DNA of 64,000 bases, from the NCBI GenBank assembly GCA_018257865.1, contig JAEUBA010000102.1, positions 1 to 64,000 on the forward strand, written 5' to 3'. Below the pieces are notes generated by a model, which searched no databases, was not told the DNA's origin, and worked only from the letters and a program-made list of their open reading frames with translations. Of this stretch, positions 37,207 through 46,633 are shown in pieces. Position numbers and translations under genes: made by a program. This DNA is from Stereocaulon alpinum. Lineage: Eukaryota; Ascomycota; Lecanoromycetes; Lecanorales; Stereocaulaceae. Positions within the stretch are counted from its first letter, which is position 1. Each line of letters opens with the position of its first letter.

Positions 37207-38274
37207 GCGCTGCTAGGCTCTCTGTAGGATATTTTTATATACAAGAGTAGAGTAGAGTGGGTGGTGAGCGACTTGAATTTAGACTATACCCTGCTCGCGA
37301 GTCGCCTAGTAGAGGTTGTCGAGATTTTTGGGTAGTTGGTAGACGTGTTTCAAGAGTAAGCCTTTTTGGCTTTTGCAGGGCATGTAGTACCATGTTCGTA
37401 CTTTCTTGAGATATCGGAAAAGCACATGACCGACTCATTCTTTCCTTACTCATGTAACCTTTTCGAGATAGAATAGAAACTTTTGATACTGAGGTCCTAC
37501 TGGCTTTTCGGAATATCCTGCTCTATCTGATCGGGCACGGATAGCGAAGCGTCCTGATACCCACTAACGGAAAGAGATACCGATAACCGGGTACGTGGTA
37601 GGATGTAAAGGATTGCGGACAAGGTTTGGAATGGAAATTGAGGCTACTATAGTCGACGATTGATTGGGATTTAGATATATGAGATAACTCCGGAATGCGT
37701 TTTACGGTGTATTGGTGAGATCGTTAATGACAGGTCCTATATATAAGAGTCGGGCGTCTACATCGTTTAATATATAGGGATCTGATTGAAGGACGAATCA
37801 GGCCTGAATTGGTAGGTGAATAATATTATTGTTATTGATGTTGTTGCGAGCAAGAATTGTATGCAGAGATTTTCTTATATGCGTATAGAGGCCTTGGCAA
37901 GCCCTAGCCCTAGTAGACTAGTAGAAAGCCTAGCTTAGTGTTGCAGGCCTCATCCACCATATATTTCACCAATATCCTAACGACAAGAAATGCAAAGCCT
38001 CCCCAGAGAACTACGAATAGCTGTCTATTTATCTGGGAGGACATGCTCATAGCATCTGACAATTTCAAGTACTACGGTGGTATGAGGCACTAGAAGAGCT
38101 GAGCTTGAAAAGTGGAAGGTAAACACCCTGATCAAGACTGACAGACGTCAACACAGGATGATATCACAGCGCCCATTGCACATTACTACCTAGATACCCA
38201 CACCTGTCCCTAAAGATATTCATTCAGGCTCCGAGATTCGATCCAAATAGTACATTACCCCACCATTTTTCTTT

Positions 38275-38300
38275 AACGTTTTCCCTGGAAAACGTTTTCC
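38275..38300. promoter_or_regulatory. overlapping palindromes around AACGTT
   Basis: AACGTTTTCC is followed after 2 bases by its exact reverse complement GGAAAACGTT. The latter overlaps a 14-base perfect palindrome, GGAAAACGTTTTCC. This could be a binding site for a dimeric regulator, but no nearby gene is clearly served: the nearest start is that of the ankyrin gene, about 1.75 kb away and reading toward this site. Confidence 0.3.
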
Positions 38301-39171
38301 AAATTTGACAACTGTCTACCCTTCCGGCGCCGTCTGTATGTCCATCCTCCACCCCTACCAACGACCCCTACGGCTACGAGTAAGCCTCGGAGCGATGGTG
38401 GCCTGCCCAGACGCCTGAGACTAGTTCGTTGAGTGTGACCAGCATGTCAACCAGTGCGAATGACAAGACGCCTGCGAACGAGTAGGCCGTACGGATGTGG
38501 AGGGAAGAGGTGGAGGGCTGACGTTGGGGCGATTTTTGGGGGGGAGTAGGACAATTATCAGAAGCAGGGGGAGATTGTACATAACGCGCTTACGATGATA
38601 CGGCTGAGAGTTTGCGGTGCATTTGTAATCTTTGAAAATGCGCGCTCTTAGAACAGGTATGCGCACATTTTGCGTCACTGAGAGTGTGAATTGCATTCAT
38701 GTTGTCCTGAGGGCTAAGATGGATCGGCAGAAACAGGATCAACTTGATGCCAACTTACAACATACCCGCTTAAGGACTGTCATTCTCCATTACTAAAAGT
38801 CGGATTGATTCTCAGCCTGGCCACGGCGGGAAAGGACACAGCCTACACTTCTATAGACCCGAATCTGGCTAGTTGTTTGCACTGCAGGTACGGGGAAGCA
38901 GACATGTTCAGGTCTTTGAATTGCCAGGACTTTGAGTTGCCAGGACTTTGTGTTGCCTGTGACATGAAAGGTATCTTGTTAGCTCGAGACACGAATTTGG
39001 TAGAGGTCATGGGGTAATGGGTCTTTCAAACGAACGACTTTTGGCTTAAAGACATTTAGAAGCTGACGTGTGCTAGTGCTCTATGTATCATATACGGAGA
39101 CGACTGGGTTTCTCATAATGAAAGTTTCATGGTCATTCAGCGCTTCAGAGGTTACGACATCGGTTCCAGAT

Positions 39172-40053
39172 TCAGGGTTTCCCATCGTTACCATCTCTTC
39201 CCTCCTTTTGTTTCACTGGGTGATGCTTCTCAATAATCGCCCGCCGTATCCTCACAGTTCTCTCGGGCCCATCCCTCTCAAACCTTTTACCAAACTCGGC
39301 TGGCGTTTCACCAAGCTCATTCTTAGCCTCTGGATCAGCACCATGCTCCACCAACCACTTCATGATTTCTCTCTGGTCCCATTTGGCCGCTGTATGCAAA
39401 GGCGTACCCTCCCTACCAGCTCTCCGTGCTTCTGACAGCCCCATGAAATCGCCCGCGATCCCGTTGATGTCGGCCCCATGAGCCAGTAAACAACCCAAGA
39501 CAGCAATACGATCTGGAGCATGTCCCTGCGCGGCAACGTTCATGGCACTGCTGCCTTGCACTGGAGATGCACCATGAGAGAGCAGTAATTTGACGGCTCC
39601 GAGGGGCCCACGGAACGCTGCCACTGAAAGAACTTCGTTGGGATCGACACCGTTGGAGAGGAAGAAGGGAATTAGATCGAGTTGGGAGAGGTGAGATGCC
39701 AGAGCGTGTCCATCGGCTTTCCAGCCGCGCTTGAGATACAATTCGAAAAGCTCTTTTGAGGTCGTCTTACTTGTAACGTAATCGCAGATGGTTGCGCCCT
39801 GATCCAAGAGGTACTCAACTATTGTTGGTTTGCCTGTGCCCTTGACAGCTCTGGAGAGCATATGACCTATTACATCGGCGGTTGGACCCTTTACCGATGC
39901 ATCTGACTGCCATTGCTGAAGTATACCTCTAAGGCCCTGGAGATCGTTCGCTTCTACAGCGTCGAACGCTGAAATGCGAAACTTTTCGGCACTGGCACGT
40001 TGATCTTGCGGCGGGTCATGAAGTCTCTCATTCTCCGAGCTATCTGTCACCAT
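39172..40053 (-). CDS. ankyrin-repeat protein
   Basis: A single uninterrupted exon encodes 293 residues. After a polar leader (about 1-28), ankyrin-type helical pairs run to about 265: AFDAVEANDLQGLRGILQQW, TIVEYLLDQGATI, VAAFRGPLGAVKLLLSHGAS, LGCLLAHGADING and the best match, GTPLHTAAKWDQREIMKWLV with EHGADPEAKN. The tail is basic (KHHPVKQKEGRDGN). Ankyrin repeats mediate protein binding, and no catalytic domain is attached, so the partner and role are unknown. Intron-less small ankyrin genes like this are common in accessory parts of ascomycete genomes. Confidence 0.88.
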   Translation of the reverse strand: MVTDSSENERLHDPPQDQRASAEKFRISAFDAVEANDLQGLRGILQQWQSDASVKGPTADVIGHMLSRAVKGTGKPTIVEYLLDQGATICDYVTSKTTSKELFELYLKRGWKADGHALASHLSQLDLIPFFLSNGVDPNEVLSVAAFRGPLGAVKLLLSHGASPVQGSSAMNVAAQGHAPDRIAVLGCLLAHGADINGIAGDFMGLSEARRAGREGTPLHTAAKWDQREIMKWLVEHGADPEAKNELGETPAEFGKRFERDGPERTVRIRRAIIEKHHPVKQKEGRDGNDGKP

Positions 40054-42221
40054 AATTGGGAGACTGAAGCTGATGTTGGAGTCAAGAATGTTCAGATTTT
40101 TGGTCGCAAGGCGTTGGAAGGGAACGTTAATGTTTTGAGGGGTTTACACGTCCAAGAGGATCAGATAAGCAATGTACAGCTTTTTCAGGGTTTTCAACAG
40201 TACGCTAGCTCGCGGAACTTGTCAAACTTTGAAGGGTTAGACATCGATTCAAGAAGGATGCAAGAGGATAGCCCTATCAGCCCCACCAGTCATACTTCAA
40301 CCAATGCATCAATCATCGCATACTCTAAGGACCGCCCTATTATAACGAATATAGCTGTCTAAGTAATCTCCATAATCATGCCATCTCTTGGGACACAAAG
40401 ATTTTCATAAGACAATAGGTGTTTGCTGTCTGCTACAGATCGGAACCTTCTTACCACCCAAACATCTCGAAAAGTTGGCCACATGAGATCTCATGCCTTG
40501 AAGCAAGTGCTTGAGTACGGTATATTAGTCTACACGAGTCCACCTGGGTACCTGTGCCTGAATAAGGTACGTCGGATCCCTCAACCTAGAGTAGGAAGGT
40601 GCGTGACACTCGCGAGAATCCTGCGACTGCATGTGTTGCAGGGTATGCATCTCTCAACTCCTTCGTGTTTCATTCATTAGGATTTAGAGACGCATATGGC
40701 ACGATCAAACTTCTATGCAATCATCTGCCAGCATGGCAATCAGCGCCCTGTGTGGCTCAACCATAATCATCGCCTCCGTCTTTAAATCGTTGGCAACTTC
40801 CCCGAAGCCATATAAGGCTATGTCCTGCAACAATATCGTAGCTACAGCGCTATTCCAAGCTCTTGGGGCTCATTCGAATCTCCAAAATCCTAAAGGTAAG
40901 AGTTTCAACCGTTATCAGAAGTAGTCTTGTTTTACTAGTCTTTTCCAACTCTGAAGTTGGTCTTTCCTTTCGCTCCTTGGTGTTCCATCAGTTCTTGACA
41001 GACAATCCTCGAAGGCATACAAAACCTGATTAATGTTACATTAGGCAGCAAGCTGAATGCAGCTATAGGTCGCATGATCGTGCTCACGTTCGTACACAAA
41101 TATGCCAGCAACCATTGCAGGTTACTGTGGATCCGGCAGGCTGGCAGGCTGAGTATGACACTGCAGCGCTTAGCTGCGTTCTTTGCAATGATTATAATCT
41201 TACCATGCCGCACAGTTGAGCGCTGAGGGGGCAAGTTTACATTGTCATTCAGCATGAAACAGTAAGTTTTGTGCAAATTTCAGCATATGAAATTTCCAGT
41301 GACAACGACGTAGAGCGACTGATGTTCAACCAGAACTACGTCTGTTGGCCACTGACTGGAGGATTGAAGACAGGCAACAAGCTAGACTTCGGCAGCACAT
41401 GCGATGTCCCAGAAAGCAGTCTGGTTCGGACATTTCTGGGAAACCCTACCCTATGGCGGCCGCCAAGAACTTTTCGTAAAAGAAGTCCTCCACTTCCCCA
41501 ACGACGATAGCACCGACGACCCAGAAAGGCAGCAATCCCTCGCCGCCCACACCGCCCAATCCCAAGGCCAGCCGAGCGCGTTGGCTTGGATTCTTTGGTC
41601 CCCTTCCCCTTTTTTCTCTTCTTCCTGATTGCTTTCCTCTTCCGAATCGACACACGATTGATGCAGCGTTCGTACAAAGCCGAGTAGACTAATATATATG
41701 CCAACACTCCACTTACTACGGCAAGATGCTTAAATGAATGCTCACATGCCCAAGGTAGCTATCGTTGATCGAAGCGTGAATAACAACATTCTCGCATACA
41801 GCTCCGAAAGCGTGCAATACTTCGACTGACTCGCGTACTTTGGCGTGGGCCAGCTTCTCACAGCCTCCTACAGTATCTATTCCCTCCCACTTGCAAGTCA
41901 ACTACACAACAAAACTACCCAGGTACTCATATGTCAACAATAGTGCCCTAATTACTGAGATGGCCGGTAGTCGACCATGCGAAACAGATCTCTCACAAAC
42001 AATCAAGCTTTGGCGTTGAAAACGCCCTCCGTCCCCTAGACTAAATACTTTACTCAACTCGTTTTCATGCTGAAAGTCACGAGCAATTTCACGCGCGAAA
42101 ACATATCCACCCACATCACAGCCGCTATATCAGAGGCATCAGAAGTCACGTCACGCACTGCACACAAGGAATAGGACACGACTTAATGATAGCGAAGAAA
42201 AGCACGTATCCAGGTAAAGAC
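40054..42221. other. 2.2 kb gene-poor region
   Basis: Between the ankyrin gene start and the EXPERA-domain gene end. Apart from the possible fragment at 41404-41628, I see only short frames without recognisable domains (for example 40000-40362 plus, partly antisense to the ankyrin gene). Confidence 0.45.
41404..41628 (+). CDS. possible short coding fragment, family unknown
   Basis: A 74-codon frame reads SQKAVWFGHFWETLPYGGRQ then ELFVKEVLHFPND. Its codons end mostly in C, as in nearby real genes, and the aromatic-rich start looks protein-like. A CTAG acceptor-like site precedes it at about 41383-41386, so it may be the last exon of a gene whose upstream exons I could not find. The opposite strand also has an open frame (41336-41707), Arg/Lys-rich and probably a shadow. 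I do not recognise the product. Confidence 0.25.
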   Translation: MSQKAVWFGHFWETLPYGGRQELFVKEVLHFPNDDSTDDPERQQSLAAHTAQSQGQPSALAWILWSPSPFFSSS

Positions 42222-42844
42222 TTATTGATGTCCTTCCTCGGCCAATCTTTGTAAGACGAACACAAAGCCAACGGCGGTGGACGTTACAAGATGCGTCGCA
42301 AAGACGAGTAGATGCACGGAAATCACCTTGTCATTTTCAGTACTGTTAGCTAGCCTCACTGCTTACTGGAAGTCGATAGTACGATCTCGTATGGTATAAT
42401 GGGAAACACCTTGAACAAGACCTCGAATGGCCTATATGTAGATTGGGATTGTATACACTGCTTCGATCAAAACGTACAGCCGTTGAAACGGAGGGTCTTT
42501 TGCGTAGAGAGGATCGTTGAAGGTTGTCCGATAGTATTTGTAGAACGCCGTGACCCACGAGGGTAGATTGACTGGGTATTGATAGGGTACGAAGTCCAGA
42601 GCTGTGTGCGCCTCATGAATTAGATCGGAAGTGATACTGGTCGCAGAGCGCAGTACAAGCGAGGAGAGGTGAACGTACACAGTGCTATTACAACTTGTAT
42701 GAAGAGGAAAAGGATGTAGGAAATGTCTTTTGTATCGACTCCATATTGGCTGGGGATGACTATGCTGGTATGCTGGGCCTGCCATGGTGCGTTCAAGATA
42801 CGATTTTTTCTAGATACTTTTGAGAAGACTGAGCTTTGGCACAT
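42222..42844 (-). pseudogene. EXPERA-domain (TMEM97/EBP-like) membrane protein with an in-frame TAG
   Basis: Three exons join perfectly in phase (42844-42679, 42601-42410, 42349-42222; 162 codons) but codon 112 (42434-42432) is TAG. The translation shows four hydrophobic helices in EXPERA order: DISYILFLFIQVVIAL, then SLDFVPYQYPVNLPSW and YYRTTFNDPLY, then LYVLIEAVYTIPIYI-stop-AIRGLVQ, and DKVISVHLLVFATHLVTSTA in the last exon. Family members normally have a Trp at the stop position (P-F-x-x-W-A-I), so TGG to TAG is the simplest reading. EXPERA proteins include sterol isomerase EBP and the sigma-2 receptor TMEM97 in the ER; the fungal role is unclear. The reading frame on both sides of the stop is clean, so the lesion is recent, tolerated, or a sequence error. 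The first 30 residues are uncertain. Confidence 0.7.
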
Positions 42845-43481
42845 GAGGAATGATGGATTGGAAAGGCGTTTATATCATATGCAATGCCTGGAAGTCTGAC
42901 ATTTTGGCATTCGGCGACTTTAACAGGATGCCAATCACTTCTATTGGCATATATCCCAGAATCGCAATGGATGCAGTGTATCATGCCCAAATTGGCAAGT
43001 ACCAACAATATGGACTTTTGGGCACTACGAGCGATTCAGTCCAACATTGGAGTGCCTAGAAGAGTCTATCTCTTTAATAGGCCGAAAACCCTCCGTATAC
43101 TCGTGAGGCTAAGGCTTGTTAGTATTCGTCTTTCGCTATACACTTGACATGATTCGCTGTGGATCATCGAGCGGCCTCGGTATTCTTGGTACTCTTGGTA
43201 TCTGCTAGCTTTTCTGCACGAGATGGCTCCAGCTGCAGCCAGGACTTAAGCTTGTCTAAATAAAGAAGATCGTGGAGCTTAGGGTCTACTAATAATAAGG
43301 TGAGGTAGTGAAACCCACCCGAGCCACCCTTGTCTCCATTAGTGCAGACCCCCTGCGGGGAGAGGCCTGGCGCCGCTAACAGTCCCGCTAAGCAGGGGTA
43401 GTTGCACTAATGGAGACAACATCGAATGTAGTTCAAGTACGTAGCTACACTGCTGCAGTCACTTTCTCATGGCTAACAACT
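42845..43481. promoter_or_regulatory. divergent spacer between EXPERA gene and Gemin2-like gene
   Basis: 637 bases with a perfect 17-base inverted repeat (43330-43346 and 43403-43419) immediately before the Gemin2-like start. No other feature is seen. Confidence 0.5.
43330..43419. repeat. 90-base foldback element with perfect 17-base terminal inverted repeats
   Basis: TTGTCTCCATTAGTGCA (43330-43346) and its exact reverse complement (43403-43419) enclose 56 bases. Inside the arms the pairing continues imperfectly (ACCCCCTGC against GCAGGGGT). It could be a tiny MITE-like element or a strong RNA hairpin in the 5' leader of the next gene. No target-site duplication is obvious. Confidence 0.75.
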
Positions 43482-44941
43482 ATGGCTAAACGCAAGCATA
43501 CCGATGCCCCACCAGATAATCTCTACCAAAAGCGCTCGCGCCTCAATCAAGCCGACGACAACGATGACACTCCGCTCTCGCAAGCCAAAATAGATCCAAC
43601 CTATGGTCAGCGCGGCGCCTTCCCCGGGCTCGATGATAGTGAAGATGGACTCTTCTACGGCCCAGCTAGTGACGGAATGGAGTATCTGCGCATGGTCAGG
43701 TAAGCAAGTCTGATTGAACTGTTTTCACACATGGAGTGCTGAGACACGGTTGTTTTTAGGAATCGCTAGCTAACTACGGTATATGTCCTTACAGATCGGA
43801 AGCAAAGACCGTTCCGAACTTACTAGTTGCCCCTTCATCGCCTTCACATCAAACCCAAACGGATGATCTCTATGGGGACTACCCCCAAGGGTACTACGCT
43901 GACGGGGCATATACTGCTCTTCCCTTTCCCTCTTCCAATGGAGCTCACGGGAGTCGCGCCGAAGGAGAGGATCTCGATCCACAAGAAGCCTACTACGCCT
44001 CACTCTGCGCCCGCTTCGAAAAGCTAAGCTCCATCCTGAAAACGACCTATCCCCCTCTAGACCGGACTCTAGCCGGCCAGCCACTATCATGGTACAACTC
44101 CTCGCATTGGCGAAACAAGATCCTAAAGACAACACCACAAACCATCAGACTCGCTCAACTCCCGCAAGATATGGTTATCCGCGGTCTCGAGGTTCTAGAA
44201 ACGGTGCTGAATTCTGAGAACCTGAGATCGGCAAAGGGAAAGAATATTGGCGCTTGGGCGTGGGGTTTGCTGGGGAGATGTAGAGAGGTGGGGCAGATGG
44301 GTAGTGAGGAGGTGGCGGTGTTGAGGAGTTTGGGGAAGAGGGCTGTTTGGTTGTTGAGGAGGATTGCTGCGGGCGAAGCTGTTGGTGGGGAGAAGGAGCC
44401 AGGAGACGATGAGGAAGATGGGGAAATTGGCGAAGAGGAGGGCAAAGAAGAGGAAGATGGGGAGATTAACGAGGAGGGTGGTGAAGATGAGGAAGACGGA
44501 GAGGTTGACGAAGAGGAGGGCGAACATGAGGCGGAAGGAAAAGATGAATTGATTGATGGAGAGGAGGGTATGCCCTCAAACGGTGACGAAAGTACGACCA
44601 GTCTCCCTGAGCTTGCTCGCATCAATGGGGAAACAGACAGTACCTTGGAGGAAGTGAGAAACCGCATGCTTATAACTCTAGACTCTACTGCGAGAGAAGA
44701 AACCGAGTCAGGGAATATCAATATGGGCAATAACGCTCAGACGCAGCGCGCAGATGAACAGGAGCCATCAGAAATGAAGGCAGAGGTCAGTGTGCAGGTA
44801 ATGTCGGAAGCGGCCACTGCCAATGATGTGGAAAGTGTGCATGCTACGCTTGATATGCTGGTTACGATCATTGGGGAATTCTACGGCCAAAGAGATTTAT
44901 TGGACGGGAGATTACTGTGGGATGAAATAGAGAGCACCTAG
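43482..44941 (+). CDS. Gemin2/SIP1-like spliceosomal snRNP assembly factor
   Basis: Two exons (43482-43699, 43795-44941) give 454 residues. N-terminal blocks AFPGLDDSEDG and GMEYLRMVRSEAKTVPNLLV (across the splice site) and the helical core (LSWYNSSHWRNKIL, QDMVIRGLEVLETVL, KGKNIGAWAWGLLGRC, LRSLGKRAVWLLRRI) match fungal SIP1/Gemin2 proteins. The family closes with the C-terminal helix TLDMLVTIIGEFYGQRDLL. A very acidic insert with EEDGEI/EEDGEV repeats sits at about 270-325 between core and tail. Gemin2 (Brr1 in budding yeast) holds the Sm ring during snRNP assembly. The start at 43482 (MAKRKHTD) is preferred. An in-frame ATG at 43410 lies inside the foldback element and would add 24 residues. 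Confidence 0.88.
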
Positions 44942-45106
44942 TGAAATGACTTTGTTGTCAATTGAGCTGCAAGGGTTCATGCCGTCGTACTGGGGTATCT
45001 TCGCTCTAATAATACCATGGTTATTGTACATGATTGGGGTATCAAGCCATGCTTTCGTTCCGTTCGATAACTCGTAACCCGGTTCGTAGACTTCCCAACC
45101 ACATGC

Positions 45107-46392
45107 TCAAGGTGTGCCAAAGAACACAACTCCTGCGTCGTCCTCGGTGATCTCAGCGTCAGTCCCATCCTCCCTTGCCAGTGCCTTTAGCAATTCATCA
45201 ATCTCTCTTATGCCCTCAACTCCCATTTCCGTGTTGGTCCACCCAAGCCTTTTGTGTACACCCAACTTTCTCAACTTGCTGAACTTCCCCTCAGAGCCCA
45301 CAATCACATCCGCAATCAAGTTAGGGTGGAAATCGGTGCACTCCGCTGGCTCGAAACAGTCCAGGTCGAGTTGCCTAAGGAAATGACCTTCGGACTGGGC
45401 GCTGTCCCCTGAAGTGAGAAACGATGGCTCCAAGAAGTCCAATGAGATTTTCAAGTGATGTAAATTGGGCGCTAGGTCCATGACGTTGGTGAGGACACCA
45501 TAGCCTAGATTCAGATTAGGCAAGGGGGCTAGTATCTCCAGGTACTGCAGCTGAGGGCCTAATAGCTTAACCAACGGACGGATGAACAACATACTCAGGT
45601 GAGGACAATTGCCGATGCTTAGATGGGTGAGGGAGCTTGGTAGGGTGCTGAGGCTAAGTGCAGTTTCGTCACGCAACCCTCCACTTATGTGTAATTCACG
45701 TAACCCACATGGCCAATCGTACTTCAAGGCGTCCATGGTTGTATCGTGTGCTGATGAGCGAGGCAGGTGCAGGATCTCTAGCTTCGAAAGCGTGCTCGTG
45801 GAGCGTAGGAGATCGGACATCGCTATGGATTCAGAAACGAAGGAGAGGTTCAAGCGACGGAGTTTGGAGCATTTGGAGAGCGCTGCGAGGCAGTTGACAC
45901 TGGGAAGATTAGCATAGATCGCATTCTTCGCCGTGCTGCCGCACACTGCAAACCCGAAGCTGGACTAGCCTCGAGTTGTTGCTGGCTTCGCGGGCTTTCG
46001 AGTGCCCAATAAGCCGTACAATGAGGAAAAGAGACCTACGCGAAGGATGCCTGAGGAGCCACAAACTCCTCCAAATCTCCCTTCACCCTTCCTAGTATTC
46101 TCGCTGTCAAGCTCTTACTTCCATTATGCACCAAGAGGCTCATATCCAGCTTCCGTACCAGTGTTGCAAGTCCATTGATTCGGATATGGGCATTGACCGA
46201 GGGGCAAATCGCTTTAACGAACGGATCAAAATTTCTGCCGTCGATGGCGGGACTATTGTATAGAAAAGCGATCGAGGATTTGTACCAAGAGTTGGAAACA
46301 AGTGTACAAGCATGGAGGGTAGGCTGATAGGCTGCGATATAGGAGAATACGTTTTGGAGGACCTCGGGGGGTAGAAGGGTTTGGGTCGCCAT
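45107..46392 (-). CDS. F-box/LRR-like protein of unknown target
   Basis: Two exons (46392-46040, 45899-45107) give 381 residues from the ATG before ATQTLLPPEVLQ. In-frame ATGs further upstream (46422, 46488) are possible starts. The F-box core is LLPPEVLQNVFSYIA through ACTLVSNSWYKSSIAFLYNS. Leucine-rich repeats follow (CSKLRRLNLSFVSES, LSKLEILHLPRSS, GLRELHISGGL, SSLTHLSIGNCPHL, LQYLEILAPL, PNLHHLKISL). This is the usual layout of an SCF substrate-receptor subunit, whose F-box binds Skp1. The splice acceptor at 45900 was chosen because it restores QASFAVNCLAALSKC. It is unrelated in detail to the other F-box gene in the window. A 22-base motif about 220 bases upstream is shared with the HAD gene promoter. 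Confidence 0.82.
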
Positions 46393-46611
46393 GTCTTGAA
46401 GCTTAACATTCATGGATGTCATCTTGATGTTGGGTATGTTGCCATTCAGTGGCAGATCTGCGAGATCGAAGAGACCCGTAACGAACACTTGGAAGGACTA
46501 ATATCTGCTGGCCTTACGCATGCTGTCGGCAACGATCTTTGCAGAGTATTGTGTGTTATGATAGTTTTTATTAGAGATAACAATTTATGACAGCTTTGGA
46601 GGTAAGATGCA

Positions 46612-46633
46612 TGCCAAGGCCTTATCGATAACC
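46612..46633. promoter_or_regulatory. copy 1 of shared 22-base motif
   Basis: TGCCAAGGCCTTATCGATAA followed by CC. It lies about 220 bases upstream of the F-box gene start (minus strand) and matches the motif at 49321-49342 with one mismatch; the base after the motif differs too. Confidence 0.4.

Larger units (their letters stand above)
36865..39171. other. 2.3 kb gene-poor gap
   Basis: It holds one short coding-like fragment (listed separately), AT-rich sequence around 37480-37900, a CTAG-rich stretch near 37895-37945, and a palindromic site at 38275-38300. No complete gene is recognised. Confidence 0.45.

Noticed and set aside
41336..41707. Arg/Lys/Gly-rich minus-strand frame
   Set aside because: Opposite strand of a more coding-like frame at 41404-41628; basic composition is typical of a shadow.
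42409..42480. Intron GTACGT...ATATAG that would remove the TAG of the EXPERA gene
   Set aside because: It deletes a membrane helix and continues in a frame without family similarity, whereas the unspliced reading restores the conserved helix on both sides of the stop.
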